Part shown: positions 1 to 9,063 of the stretch, in pieces | Position numbering within the stretch: position 1 is the stretch's first letter | Layout: each line of letters starts with the position of its first letter | Assembly (NCBI GenBank): GCA_030748635.1 | Contig: JASMLP010000104.1 | Span: forward strand, 1-62,092 | Direction: 5' to 3' | Source: Planctomycetota bacterium | GTDB taxonomy: Bacteria; Planctomycetota; JACQVV01; JASMLP01 | Length of the DNA stretch: 62,092 bases | The notes under the pieces: model-generated | Seen by the model: the letters and a program-made list of their open reading frames with translations, nothing else | Database searches by the model: none | Told to the model about the DNA's origin: nothing | Translations under genes and position numbers: made by a program

Positions 1-233
1 CCGGCGACGAGGGAGATCGAGAATCCGAAATGGGCCCAGCCGAGATCGGTCTGGATCGAAGGAGGGAGGTGGGAAAGCATCGAATTGAAAATCAGATATT
101 GACCCACTGTTTTCGTGATCAGGAAGATCGAGAAAATTGTCACCGCCATCATCAGGTGAGGCGATCGTTTGGCCTGGGTCCTCATGAAGAGAACGGGGGA
201 GATGAGGATGTCTAACCAGCGGAGGGTACCCAT
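1..233 (-). CDS. Membrane protein, Yip1-like, partial (cut by window edge)
   Basis: An open frame on the minus strand starts with ATG at 233 and runs without a stop through the left edge, so only the first 77 codons are visible. It begins MGTLRWLDILISPVLFM, followed by a hydrophobic segment near residues 28-45 and a second hydrophobic stretch near the edge. An N-terminal 'ILISPVLFMRTQ' before transmembrane helices resembles Yip1/YIPF-type membrane proteins, but this is a weak family call. It lies 32 bases downstream of the SpoIIM-like gene on the same strand, so it is probably the last visible gene of the sigma-54 activator/mutS operon. Confidence 0.6.
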   Translation of the reverse strand, partial: MGTLRWLDILISPVLFMRTQAKRSPHLMMAVTIFSIFLITKTVGQYLIFNSMLSHLPPSIQTDLGWAHFGFSISLVA

Positions 234-265
234 GGGTGGTCTCACAGATTTCTATATTCGGAGAA

Positions 266-856
266 TTACGAAGGCGTAGGTGGAAGAAGAGGGACGGCCA
301 TGGCGGGTGTGATCCAGGCTTCGACGCCGGCGGAACCTACCAATATCACCACGGAACACAAAGCGATGATGACGATCGCGCGGATTTCTTCCTGGTCGAG
401 TAAAGAGCCTCCTCGAAGATAGCGAACAAAGTTGACCAGCGCTCGGATCGAGATAGACCCAACCAGAGCAAAGGCGAGTAACTCGGGGAGAGCGTGGGGG
501 AGCAGGGCCGCCAGGTAGAAGTTACTCGAGACTCCCCATTTCAACTTGGTGGCCATTTCGATGCCGATGGTGATCCCAATGTGAAGGGTCTGGAAGAGAG
601 GGAGAAGTCCGATGGTGACTGCGCCGGCGAGCATGGCTAGTAGGGACAAGATATTGTTGGAAAGAATGGCTGTGAAGTTATCCCAGGAGGGGGCGGAGAG
701 GACTTGACGAGCATTTTGGGTATAGAGGGAGGGGTCTTCCATCTCGGCCGAAAGCGTGTCGGTACGGATCAAGGTCCATCCGATGCCCGTTCCCAGGAGA
801 AACAGTGCGTAGCATACTGCGGTCGCTCGCAGGTGGAACCGAAGCTCAGGGGTCAT
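266..856 (-). CDS. SpoIIM-like (DUF95) integral membrane protein
   Basis: This 196-residue membrane protein has a hydrophobic helix near residues 11-29, a central pair around residues 66-110, and helices near 118-140 and 160-180. The sequence LLPHALPELLAFAL matches the stage II sporulation protein M/DUF95 signature (the H-x-x-x-E-L-x-A-F motif). In non-sporulating bacteria this family is often next to Yip1/RDD-type membrane proteins, which agrees with the neighbour downstream. The ATG overlaps the mutS stop (ATGA), so translation is probably coupled. The biochemical function of the family outside sporulation is not established, and nothing here suggests sporulation. Confidence 0.75.
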   Translation of the reverse strand: MTPELRFHLRATAVCYALFLLGTGIGWTLIRTDTLSAEMEDPSLYTQNARQVLSAPSWDNFTAILSNNILSLLAMLAGAVTIGLLPLFQTLHIGITIGIEMATKLKWGVSSNFYLAALLPHALPELLAFALVGSISIRALVNFVRYLRGGSLLDQEEIRAIVIIALCSVVILVGSAGVEAWITPAMAVPLLPPTPS

Positions 857-3447
857 TCAACTTCTCTTTTCAGTTCCTGAAGTTTGAGAAGAGCTTCCAC
901 CGGGGTCATGGATTCGATATCCAGAGCTCTGAGCATGTCGGGGATCTTCTCGTACACTCCTGAAAAGAGTGAAAGTTGAACACTACCTGGCGTCTGGGGC
1001 GGTCCGGTCGGGGTCCCTCGGGCTCGCTTGGGACGACCGGTCAGGTCGAAAGCCTGATCCTCTAGGCTCTGAAGGATTTCGCTGCTTCTGCGAGTGACTT
1101 GTGGAGGGACGCCGGCGAGTCGAGCGACGTGAATACCGTAGCTCTTGTCCGCTGCTCCGGAAATGATTTTGTGCAGGAAAATAACCCGGTCGTCCCACTC
1201 CTTGACGCTGACATTGGCGTTTTTGATTCCGGGAAGAATCAGGGCCATCTCGGTTAATTCATGGTAGTGGGTGGCGAAGAGTGTTCGCGCTTTCAGGGTG
1301 TCATGAAGATGCTCAGTGATTGCCCAGGCGATGGAAACTCCATCGAAGGTAGAAGTGCCTCGGCCGACTTCGTCGAGGACGACCAGGCTTTTGGATGTGG
1401 CGTGGCGAAGAATCGAGGCGGTTTCTTCCATCTCCACCATGAAGGTGCTTCGGCCGCGAGCGATTTCATCGGAGGAGCCGATTCGGGTGAAAATGCCGTC
1501 GACCAGGCCCAGCGACATGGAGTCGGCCGGGACGAAGGAGCCCAACTGCGCCATCAGAACCAGAAGGGCGTTTTGGCGAATATAGGTGCTTTTGCCCGCC
1601 ATATTGGGGCCGGTGAGGATGATTACATGCGACGATTCTTCCAGGTCGAGGTCGTTGGGAACGAAAGAGCCTTCCAGAGAAGCTTCGATAACCGGATGAC
1701 GGCCACCGTGAATTTCCAGGCTTCGATCGGAACGGATTTCTGGTCGGTTATAACGTCGTTCTACGGCGACTCGAGCGAGCGAGACGAGTACGTCGATCCG
1801 GGCAATCCGAGCGGCGGCATTCAGGAGGCGGGGTAGGCAGTCGAATACCGGTTGCCGAATCGACTCGAAGATTTCCCTTTCTCGAGACATGGAACAGTCC
1901 TGAGCCGTCAGAACCTCGGTTTCGTGTTCCTTCAGTTCCGGAGTGATGTACCGTTCGGCATTTTTCAGTGTTTGCTTGCGGATATAGCGGTCGGGAACCT
2001 TGTCGCGATGCGTATTGGTGACTTCGAGGTAATACCCAAAAACCTTGTTGTATCCGATGCGGAGACTGTCGATTCCCGTTTCTTCGGATTCTCGACGTTC
2101 CAGGTCGAGCAGCCATTGACGTCCACCCGCGGCGAGACCGCGTAGCCGATCGAGTTCTTCGTCGAAACCGTCCCGGATGACTCCGCCTTCGGCCAGGGTC
2201 GCGGGGGGAGTATCCACCAGGGCTTGGGTCAGAAATTGATGGAGGTCCTCTAACAGATCGAATGATTCGTGAATGGAGCGTAGCTCCGGGCTGTTGGAAC
2301 CTTCGAGGTTTGATTCGACTCCGGGGAGCGCTTCGAGGGAGAGTCGTAAAGAAGCCAGGTCCCGAGGACTGGCTCGCCGGGTAGCGATTCTCGAAGAGAG
2401 TCGTTCGATGTCGTGTATCCGAGAAAGAGACTGGTAGAGTGACTCTTGACGGCGTGCATCTTCAACCAATTCTGCGACACCTCCTTGCCGCTTTCGGATG
2501 GATTCGAGTTCGACCAGAGGAGAAAGGATCCATTCCCGGAGAAGTCGAGCTCCCATCGGGGTTCGAGTTTTATCCAGAATCTGAAAGAGGGTGCCTCGAC
2601 GGTCCTCTCCCCGCATGGACCGTACCAGTTCCAGGGTGGATATCGTGGCCCGGTCGAGGCGCATGGTGTTCTGGGTGGACTCCCATTTGAGATCCTGAAT
2701 GTGGGGAATCGAATCCTTCTGGGTCTCGGAGAGGTATTCGAGAACGGCCCCCGCGGCGCCGAGGGCCGGGCCCGCGTGCTCCAGTCCAAAAGCTGCCAGG
2801 CTGTGGGTCTCGAAGTGGCGTGTGAGTCGTTTGAGTCCGGAGGTCTTGCCAAAGAGAGGTTCCGCCCTTCGGGTGAGGGGGCCGCCGCAATGAATCACCT
2901 CATCGAGAAGGGCCTCGGGGGGATTTTCGGGCAGAAGGATTTCGCCGGGACTGAGTCGAGCCAGGAGGGAAGAAAGTTCCGTTGCGGGGATCTCTGTACA
3001 TCGGAAGTTGGCGGTGGAGAGGTCCACCCAGGCGGCGCCGATGAGAGATCCGGTTGGGCTCAGCGCGAGTAAGAAGTTGGATCGATCCGCTTCGAGAACG
3101 GAATCTTCGGTCAAGGTCCCAGGAGTGACGATTCGGACGATATCGCGGCGAACGATCCCTCGAGCTTGAGCCGGATCTTCGACCTGCTCACAGATCGCGA
3201 CTGAATAGCCCTGGCGAATCATCCGGGCAAGATATCCATCCAGCGCTTTGACCGGAATCCCAGCCATCGGGATCGCGTCGGCGTTCTTGGACCGGCTGGT
3301 AAGGGCGATTCCCAGAGCGCGAGCGGATATCTCCGCGTCTTCGTGGAACATCTCGTAGAAATCCCCCATTCGGAAGAAGAGGACGGCCTCTCCCGCCTGG
3401 GCTTTCATCTGATGGTATTGCCGCATCAGCGGTGTGTCTTGGCTCAT
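853..3447 (-). CDS. mutS: DNA mismatch repair protein MutS
   Basis: This 864-residue protein recognises base mismatches and small loops as a dimer and starts methyl-independent or directed mismatch repair with MutL. The N-terminus carries the mismatch-binding Phe-x-Glu motif (FFRMGDFYEMF, about residues 24-34). The connector, lever and clamp domains follow. The ABC-type ATPase has Walker A GPNMAGKS near residue 613 and the signature/Walker B segment DEVGRGTSTFDG near 690. Length is normal for MutS1. Its ATG overlaps the stop of the upstream sigma-54 activator (ATGA), and its own stop overlaps the next gene in the same way. Translational coupling to a sigma-54 activator is an unusual setting for mutS. 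Confidence 0.98.
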   Translation of the reverse strand: MSQDTPLMRQYHQMKAQAGEAVLFFRMGDFYEMFHEDAEISARALGIALTSRSKNADAIPMAGIPVKALDGYLARMIRQGYSVAICEQVEDPAQARGIVRRDIVRIVTPGTLTEDSVLEADRSNFLLALSPTGSLIGAAWVDLSTANFRCTEIPATELSSLLARLSPGEILLPENPPEALLDEVIHCGGPLTRRAEPLFGKTSGLKRLTRHFETHSLAAFGLEHAGPALGAAGAVLEYLSETQKDSIPHIQDLKWESTQNTMRLDRATISTLELVRSMRGEDRRGTLFQILDKTRTPMGARLLREWILSPLVELESIRKRQGGVAELVEDARRQESLYQSLSRIHDIERLSSRIATRRASPRDLASLRLSLEALPGVESNLEGSNSPELRSIHESFDLLEDLHQFLTQALVDTPPATLAEGGVIRDGFDEELDRLRGLAAGGRQWLLDLERRESEETGIDSLRIGYNKVFGYYLEVTNTHRDKVPDRYIRKQTLKNAERYITPELKEHETEVLTAQDCSMSREREIFESIRQPVFDCLPRLLNAAARIARIDVLVSLARVAVERRYNRPEIRSDRSLEIHGGRHPVIEASLEGSFVPNDLDLEESSHVIILTGPNMAGKSTYIRQNALLVLMAQLGSFVPADSMSLGLVDGIFTRIGSSDEIARGRSTFMVEMEETASILRHATSKSLVVLDEVGRGTSTFDGVSIAWAITEHLHDTLKARTLFATHYHELTEMALILPGIKNANVSVKEWDDRVIFLHKIISGAADKSYGIHVARLAGVPPQVTRRSSEILQSLEDQAFDLTGRPKRARGTPTGPPQTPGSVQLSLFSGVYEKIPDMLRALDIESMTPVEALLKLQELKREVE

Positions 3448-5894
3448 TGTGGGAATTGAATGCCGAGACGTTCCATGGTCCGGTGGAGTTTCATTCGTCC
3501 GATCCCCAGCGCTTTGGCGGCGGATGATTTGTTACCGGCGTGTTCTTTCATCGCTCGAACAATGAGTTCTCTCTCGATCTGTTCGATGGCTGTCTGGAGG
3601 GTCAAACCATCGGGCAGGCTGATGCCGCCGACGGGAGGTCGGCGCATGGAGGTCGTTTGTCCCGGGGTGAATCCCTCTTCTCCCATGATCGCGAGGCGAT
3701 GGATTTCGTTTTCCAGTTCTCTCACATTGCCGGGCCACGAGTAGTTCATGAGAGCTTTGAGGATTTTGTCCGAAATTTTTATCTTGGGCTCTTCTCGTTC
3801 CTCGGCGATTTTTTCCAGGAAATGATCGATTAAGAGGGGGATGTCTTCGGGACGTTCACGTAGAGAAGGGAGGCGGATGGAAATGACCTTCAGTCGATAG
3901 TAGAGGTCTTCGCGGAACTTTTTCTCGTGAACCATCTGTTCGAGATCGGCATTGGTCGCGCTGATGATCCGGACATCGATGGGAATGGGTTTGGTGCCGC
4001 CGACTCTTCGGATCTCGCCCTCCTGGAGAACGCGAAGAAGCTTCTTCTGGTTCTCGGGGTCGATCTCTCCGATCTCGTCCAGAAGAATCGTCCCCTGGCA
4101 GGCGATTTCGAAGAGACCCTGTTTGGTCTCCTCGGCGCCGGTAAACGCTCCCTTTTCGTAACCGAACAGTTCGCTTTCGAAAAGAGAAGAGCCGATGGCC
4201 GCGCAGTTCTCGCTGACAAAGTTGTTTCCTTTACGGGCTCCGTTGTAGTGGATGGTCTTGGCGATGACTTCTTTGCCGGTTCCACTTTCTCCCTGGATCA
4301 AGACCGGGAGGTTGCTGTCGATGACCTTGTCCATGATGCGAAAAATCTCGCGCATTCTCGGGCTCTTGCCGATGACGCGGTCATAGTTGTAACGGTTTTT
4401 CAACTCTTCGCGAGTTTGGTCGAGTTCCTGGGAGAGTCTCCGGATCTGGATGGTCTGGGTTTTGACCTGATGGTCGAAGACCTTGTTGAGCTTGGCGATC
4501 CGTTTCTTCTGTTTTTCGTGCTCTTGATAGAGAATGGCGCTGTCAAGGCGTGAGGCGATGAGACGCCCCGCGAGTTCGAGAAAGGCCATGTCCGGTCCCG
4601 AGGGTGGGTCGGCTGGGAAGTTCTGAAGATAGAGCAATCCGAGGGCTTTCCCGCGGCTTCGAATGGGGACCGCCACCCCTTTCTGGTCTCCCCCTACAGG
4701 TGGATGGGGCTCGTTTTCCCAGAGAGCCTTCAGGTCGAGTCGGTACGGGATGCGGTGATCGCGTATCTCTTGCTCGAGTCGTTCGACGACCTCCTCAGGA
4801 ATGGTGGTGACGTGATCTTCGAAAATTCCGATCTGCCGGAATACCAGAATCTTGTCGTAGAGATCGTGGAGCAGAAGGGTTCCTTCGCGGGCCCCGGTGG
4901 CCATCATGGGAGTTTCGAAAAGGACCTCGTAGATACGATCTTTTTCGAGGGTGTAGGAGGAGGTTTCGATGGCGTCGAGGAAGATGGACAGACGTTCCAC
5001 CGCGGAGGTATATCCACGCCCCAGAAGCCCGATGAGCGAACCGATCGACGCGGGCTGTTTGAGAAGGCCTTCCTCCCAAACTTTTCGGTTGGGCGACTCG
5101 TCCTGGCGCGCGGCGCCGAGAGCTTGAGCCGCGAGTTGCAGGGGAGGAATTTGATGGTCCCGGGTCGCGTCGAGTCGGACGGCTCCCATGAGAAAGGAGC
5201 TAGGATCGAACAGGGATTCGAGAAGCTCCCAGGGGACCTCGTCCTGCCCTTCCACCAAAAGAGCGTACTCTCCGCGGCCGATTCGGGTCATGAGAATGTC
5301 TTCGGGGGCGGTGGGGGGGTGGGTGATCGGGTGGAGAGGTTCTTTGGGCGCGGCAAGAATCAGCCAGGAAGTCTCGGGGTCCGTTATCTGGTCGAGTCGT
5401 TGTTCGAATACCGTCCAGCGCAGGAGGTTTCCGGTTCTTTCCATCTGGTTGGACCGAAGGGATTTCCAGGTTTCCAGCGTGGACTGGAGCAGGGTGGTGA
5501 TCAAGGTCAGAAGTTCTGAGGATGGAGGGGTTAGAGACGTTTCTGTTGCCAGGTAGAGCAGGAGGTCCGGGGCGATCGGAGCGACGAGAACGGCTCGCGA
5601 AGAGAGGCCCGGAAGCTCTTCCAGATACTGGATCTCTGTCCATTCCTGCCGGGTCAGGACTCGTGAGATCGACTGGATATTTCGAGGTCCTAACGCGGCC
5701 GAGGTCGGCGCGATTCCTAGCAGCAGTTCAAGGCTGTTGTTCCGGTTTCGAAATATGGCTGCGCTCTGAGCGTGGACTCCTTCGGCCAGGAATTGGAGTA
5801 CTTCACGAAGGATCTCCTCATGCTGGGAGGGATTCGTCTGGTTGGTGTATTCGTGAAGAGAGCCTTTGACGACTCGGAACACGGTGCTGGCCAT
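3444..5894 (-). CDS. Sigma-54-dependent transcriptional activator with GAF-like sensors
   Basis: This 816-residue bacterial enhancer-binding protein should hydrolyse ATP to remodel sigma-54 RNA polymerase at -24/-12 promoters. The N-terminal 450 residues look like two GAF-type sensor modules (about 1-150 and 290-450), followed by a coiled coil (about 460-490). The AAA+ domain (about 505-735) has Walker A GESGTGKE, the sigma-54-contacting loop GAFTGA, Walker B ILLDEIGE and the R-finger region FREDLYYRL. The C-terminus (about 760-816) is a Fis-type helix-turn-helix with AAKALGIGRMKLHRTMERL. There is no receiver domain, so the signal is probably a small ligand or partner protein. It is the first gene of the run leading into mutS. 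Confidence 0.93.
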   Translation of the reverse strand: MASTVFRVVKGSLHEYTNQTNPSQHEEILREVLQFLAEGVHAQSAAIFRNRNNSLELLLGIAPTSAALGPRNIQSISRVLTRQEWTEIQYLEELPGLSSRAVLVAPIAPDLLLYLATETSLTPPSSELLTLITTLLQSTLETWKSLRSNQMERTGNLLRWTVFEQRLDQITDPETSWLILAAPKEPLHPITHPPTAPEDILMTRIGRGEYALLVEGQDEVPWELLESLFDPSSFLMGAVRLDATRDHQIPPLQLAAQALGAARQDESPNRKVWEEGLLKQPASIGSLIGLLGRGYTSAVERLSIFLDAIETSSYTLEKDRIYEVLFETPMMATGAREGTLLLHDLYDKILVFRQIGIFEDHVTTIPEEVVERLEQEIRDHRIPYRLDLKALWENEPHPPVGGDQKGVAVPIRSRGKALGLLYLQNFPADPPSGPDMAFLELAGRLIASRLDSAILYQEHEKQKKRIAKLNKVFDHQVKTQTIQIRRLSQELDQTREELKNRYNYDRVIGKSPRMREIFRIMDKVIDSNLPVLIQGESGTGKEVIAKTIHYNGARKGNNFVSENCAAIGSSLFESELFGYEKGAFTGAEETKQGLFEIACQGTILLDEIGEIDPENQKKLLRVLQEGEIRRVGGTKPIPIDVRIISATNADLEQMVHEKKFREDLYYRLKVISIRLPSLRERPEDIPLLIDHFLEKIAEEREEPKIKISDKILKALMNYSWPGNVRELENEIHRLAIMGEEGFTPGQTTSMRRPPVGGISLPDGLTLQTAIEQIERELIVRAMKEHAGNKSSAAKALGIGRMKLHRTMERLGIQFPQ

Positions 5895-6043
5895 GGAGAA
5901 AGGGTCCTGCTGGTAGGAAGCGGAAAAGGACTTCGTCGATAACGGAAGGGCCTAGATTATCATAAGCTGTCTCATGTATGGGAAGATTGGTCAGAGCTTT
6001 CTGCTGGGATCGGTTCGGGTGGTCGCGTTTTGTCGAGGGGTGA

Positions 6044-6868
6044 ATGAAAGTGGATAATTGCAATTCTTCGGTGGATATGGCAACGGTTTGCGATATCGCG
6101 GTGGGGGCTGGTCATATCATTTCCGAGTCCCGCGGGCAGTCATTTCAGGTCCAGGCCAAAGGATCACCGAGAGACCTGGTGACCGAGATCGATCAGAAAG
6201 CCGAAGCTTATATTCTGGAGCGGCTCGGTCGGCATTTTCCGGAAGAACCGCTTTGGGGCGAGGAGAGCACCGGGGACCGGTCTTCTCTGCGTAAGGCTCC
6301 CGTTTACTGGTTGATCGATCCTCTGGATGGAACGATCAATTTTGCCCACGACCATCCATTTGTGGGGGTTTCGATCGCTCGGATCGAAAAGGGAGTTCCC
6401 GTTCTGGGGGTTGTTCATGCGCCTCTTCTGGGTGAAACCTACTGGGCGGAGACTGGAAAAGGGGCTTATCGGAATGAGCTTCCGATCCGTGTTTCCAGCC
6501 GTGAACTCCTCTCGGATTCGTTGCTCGCCACGGGATTCGCCTGTTTGCGTGAATCGGTCGAGGACAACCTGAGCAATTTTGTTCGTCTGGCGCGTCAGGC
6601 GCGAGGTATGCGTCGTTGTGGTTCCGCCGCGTTGGACCTCGCTTTTGTGGCTTGCGGCCGGTTTGATGGCTTCTGGGAGCTGGCTCTGGCTCCTTACGAT
6701 GTGGCCGCGGGGGTCTTGCTCGTGCAGGAGGCGGGTGGCCGGGTTTCCGATTTCGCCTGCGGAGACGGTTATTTGCACGGGCGGAATATCGTGGCTTCCA
6801 ACGGGTGGATTCACGAGTCCATTCTGAGTCAACTAGATCCGTTGCCCGATGAAGATCGAAGCAAATGA
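6044..6868 (+). CDS. Inositol monophosphatase family protein
   Basis: This 274-residue Mg2+-dependent sugar/inositol phosphatase has metal-site motifs WGEEST (about residue 67) and WLIDPLDGTINF (about residue 88, the family DPxDGT signature). The C-terminal signature WELALAPYDVAAG is near residue 208. Family members dephosphorylate inositol-1-phosphate, histidinol phosphate, PAP or related substrates; the sequence does not settle which. The ATG at 6044 follows GAGGGG at 6034-6040 at good spacing. It is divergent from the sigma-54 activator gene and is followed immediately by an 11-bp stem hairpin. Confidence 0.93.
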   Translation: MKVDNCNSSVDMATVCDIAVGAGHIISESRGQSFQVQAKGSPRDLVTEIDQKAEAYILERLGRHFPEEPLWGEESTGDRSSLRKAPVYWLIDPLDGTINFAHDHPFVGVSIARIEKGVPVLGVVHAPLLGETYWAETGKGAYRNELPIRVSSRELLSDSLLATGFACLRESVEDNLSNFVRLARQARGMRRCGSAALDLAFVACGRFDGFWELALAPYDVAAGVLLVQEAGGRVSDFACGDGYLHGRNIVASNGWIHESILSQLDPLPDEDRSK

Positions 6869-6869
6869 G

Positions 6870-6897
6870 AAGGGGATCGATTTCAGTCGATCCCCTT
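6870..6897. terminator. Hairpin between convergent genes
   Basis: The arms AAGGGGATCGA (6870-6880) and its exact complement (6887-6897) form an 11-bp stem with a 6-base loop. It lies between the IMPase-family stop at 6868 and the stop of the small membrane protein at 6922, so it can serve both convergent genes. The downstream T-tract is poor on both strands, so intrinsic termination is likely but not certain. Confidence 0.65.
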
Positions 6898-6921
6898 GTC
6901 TCCGATTCTTAACGTTTCGGT

Positions 6922-7134
6922 TCAAGCGAGGAAGAGAACAACCCCGATGAATTCGAAGAGAGACGAACCGAAAGCGCTACCGAGCGCTTTTCCAACCGAG
7001 GCCCCAGTCGCGTACATGGACTGGGAGGTTCCGACCTTCATGAAGTAATGAAGTGCCGGCTCGGTGGCGAGGCCCACGAGGACCACTGCGCACAGGAGAA
7101 CCGAAAGAACTAAGGCAGCTTTCTTTTTGGACAT
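6922..7134 (-). CDS. Small two-helix membrane protein under a sigma-54 promoter
   Basis: This 70-residue protein starts MSKKKAALVLSV. The ATG at 7134 is chosen because AAGGAG lies six bases upstream; a longer reading from 7167 would add 11 residues in front of that ribosome site. A lysine-rich start is followed by a hydrophobic helix (about 6-24), a polar stretch with LHYFMKVGTSQSMYATG, and a second hydrophobic region (about 46-70) ending VVLFLA. I recognise no family. The size and two helices allow a small pilin-like, holin-like or stress membrane protein, but no key motif supports any of these. A near-perfect -24/-12 element lies about 100 bases upstream. Confidence 0.75.
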   Translation of the reverse strand: MSKKKAALVLSVLLCAVVLVGLATEPALHYFMKVGTSQSMYATGASVGKALGSAFGSSLFEFIGVVLFLA

Positions 7135-7498
7135 GACATGCTCCTTGCATGGAACGAGTGAGAACACTCAGTTTTGTTATTCAACCGTTCCGGCGGGGCG
7201 AAGCCCCTGACCCATAATTTCTGATGGGGTTCAATGCAAGTCGGGTGCCAAAAGATGAGAAAAGATATTTAAATTTAACGTTCGGTAATTACTCACTTTA
7301 TGAGAACTCGATCTTTGGGGTGAGCCGAGATCCCCCGATTTTCCGTTTCTTTTCGGAACGAAAGTTACGTTTTGTAACTCCGAAACGGCCCGGATCTGGG
7401 GGCCAAGAGACGGTCGGACAAGAGGTTGGATCGCCGGGGCTGGCGACCGGGACCCTGAACCAGGAGTTGCGGGCTGGGGCAGGGGACGGTCCAGAAAG
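7135..7498. other. Non-coding interval between the small membrane protein and the TolC-like gene
   Basis: This 364-base stretch is richer in A+T than its surroundings. It holds the leader, GC hairpin (7195-7207) and sigma-54 promoter (7233-7250) of the small membrane protein. The part from 7260 to 7400 is A/T-rich and could hold activator-binding sites upstream of that promoter. I see no convincing inverted repeat of an enhancer type by eye. A 92-codon plus-strand frame over it has no ribosome site or recognisable content. Confidence 0.6.
7233..7250 (-). promoter_or_regulatory. Sigma-54 (-24/-12) promoter
   Basis: On the minus strand this reads TGGCACCCGACTTGCATT, matching the consensus TGGCAC-N5-TTGCW with the required GG-N10-GC spacing. 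The predicted transcription start is about 7225. This gives a leader of about 90 bases to the ATG at 7134, containing a GC-rich GGGGC/GCCCC hairpin (7195-7207) and an AAGGAG ribosome site. Two sigma-54 activators are encoded nearby (3444-5894 and 9679-14982). Confidence 0.85.
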
Positions 7499-9046
7499 CT
7501 AATGAATGGGGAGTTCTTGGAGGAACTCCCGGACCGACGTTCCCCGGGTCAACTGGAGTCGGACCAGGGCATTCTTGTAGCTGATGAGGGTTTGGATCTC
7601 CTGGCGTCGCACGGCGTTCAACTCTTCTTGAAAGTCGATCACGGTCTTGTTGGACCGGGTCAGGCCTCGTCGGAAGCGGTCGATCTCGATTTCCAGCTGT
7701 TTTTCAGCCAGTTTGCGGGCCTTGTGGTTCACAGTGATCTGGCTCTGGTTGGTGGAAAGCGCCCGAACGGCGAGACGGACCTCGGCAATGATGGCCACCC
7801 GCTTCTTCTCGTAGAGGAGTTGGGCTTTACGCAACTCCAGTCGAGCTTTCCGGTGGGTGGAGCGAGCCGCTCGGTTCCCGAAGGGAAGCTCGAATTCCAT
7901 CCCGAAGCCCCAGGTGGGGATGCTACCTCCAGAAAGGTCCTTGATACTCTGGGCCATGCTCTTGGCGGTTCCCGACCATCCTCCTTCGGCGTGAGCATTG
8001 AGGGCTGGAAGGAGTTGATTTCGGGCCCGTTCTACCTGGTAGCGGGCTTGTTCGATCTTTTCTCGGAGCGCGAGGAGGTCGGGCCTGGCTTCTAAGGCCT
8101 GGCGGATGTTTTCGGCCAGTTCCGTGTTTTCTTTGCGGAGTTTGGGGTCTTCGATCGGAACCAGCAGCACTTCGTGGGCGTGCTCGAGGCTGTCGGGCAT
8201 GATCAACTGCTTGAGGTGATCTTCGACTTTCAGCAGTTTCTCCTGGGCGGCCAGAACATCGGCTTCCTTTCGCGCGACTTCGACCTCCGAAGAGATCAGT
8301 TGGAGGGGTTCTGCGGTTCCCCCTTTCAGCTTCGCCTGAGTGATCGCGAGCAAGGCATGGGCTCGTCGCAGGGAACGGTTTTCCAGTTCCATGAGGTCGG
8401 AGTATTGCACGAGTTCCCAGTAGGTTTGCAAGACGGTCGAGACGGTTTTTCGGATCTCATCTTCGAAGAGGGCGTGGGCGGATCGGCTTTGTGAGCGCGC
8501 GGTTCGCACGTCACTCATATTGCTGGCCAAGCCGAAGTTACGAAGTAAGGGCTGGGTGACACGGAGGGTGAACTTACTGGTGTAGCTGGGATTCTCGACA
8601 TTCGATCCGATAAGAAAGTTCTGAAAGGCGACGGAGCCGGAATTGTTGGATTCGAAGCGCTCTACGCTGTAGTCCAGGTCGAATCGAGTCCCGATGGGCG
8701 TGGTCCGTCGAAGTCCGAATGTAAAACTGGTGGTGTCCTGTCGGACGACATCTCCGCCTGAGAGAATGCTCGAGGTTCGTTGATGCTCACGAGTATAGTT
8801 GAGTTGTGAAGCCAGGCTGGGATCGAAGTTGGCCAGGGCTCGAATTTCGTCGCTGCGAGCGATCAGCGGATCGATTCTTCTGAGATTGATGTCGTGGTTG
8901 TTGGCCAGTGCGAGCGCAGTCACGTGGCGAAGAGAAAGGCGAACGATTTTTCGTTTTGTCTGGTCGACCTCCGAGGGTTCATCGCTCCCTACGAGTGGCG
9001 AGAGGAATAAAATTCCTAGGAGGAGGAGAAAGCGTCGGCATCGCAT
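7499..9046 (-). CDS. TolC-family outer membrane efflux protein
   Basis: This protein of about 515 residues has a signal peptide (MRCRRFLLLLGILFLSPLVG) followed by the two long alpha-helical repeats of outer-membrane efflux proteins. Visible pieces are LALANNHDINLRRIDP, an ARSQSRSAHALFEDEIRKTV helix and LEARPDLLALREKIEQARY in the second half. Proteins of this family form trimeric outer-membrane channels fed by inner-membrane transporters. The ATG at 9046 gives a proper signal peptide and lies 17 bases after the preceding stop; a start at 9100 would overlap the upstream gene and bury the signal. No inner-membrane pump or adaptor gene is next to it. Confidence 0.9.
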   Translation of the reverse strand: MRCRRFLLLLGILFLSPLVGSDEPSEVDQTKRKIVRLSLRHVTALALANNHDINLRRIDPLIARSDEIRALANFDPSLASQLNYTREHQRTSSILSGGDVVRQDTTSFTFGLRRTTPIGTRFDLDYSVERFESNNSGSVAFQNFLIGSNVENPSYTSKFTLRVTQPLLRNFGLASNMSDVRTARSQSRSAHALFEDEIRKTVSTVLQTYWELVQYSDLMELENRSLRRAHALLAITQAKLKGGTAEPLQLISSEVEVARKEADVLAAQEKLLKVEDHLKQLIMPDSLEHAHEVLLVPIEDPKLRKENTELAENIRQALEARPDLLALREKIEQARYQVERARNQLLPALNAHAEGGWSGTAKSMAQSIKDLSGGSIPTWGFGMEFELPFGNRAARSTHRKARLELRKAQLLYEKKRVAIIAEVRLAVRALSTNQSQITVNHKARKLAEKQLEIEIDRFRRGLTRSNKTVIDFQEELNAVRRQEIQTLISYKNALVRLQLTRGTSVREFLQELPIH

Positions 9047-9063
9047 GGTTGGGTGATCTCGTC

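Noticed and set aside
30..215. Plus-strand frame at the left edge
   Set aside because: It lies opposite the membrane protein gene that starts at 233 on the minus strand and has a charged, low-complexity translation typical of an antisense frame.
7224..7502. 92-codon plus-strand frame in the interval before the TolC-like gene
   Set aside because: There is no ribosome site, no recognisable sequence, and it covers the sigma-54 promoter of the opposite strand.
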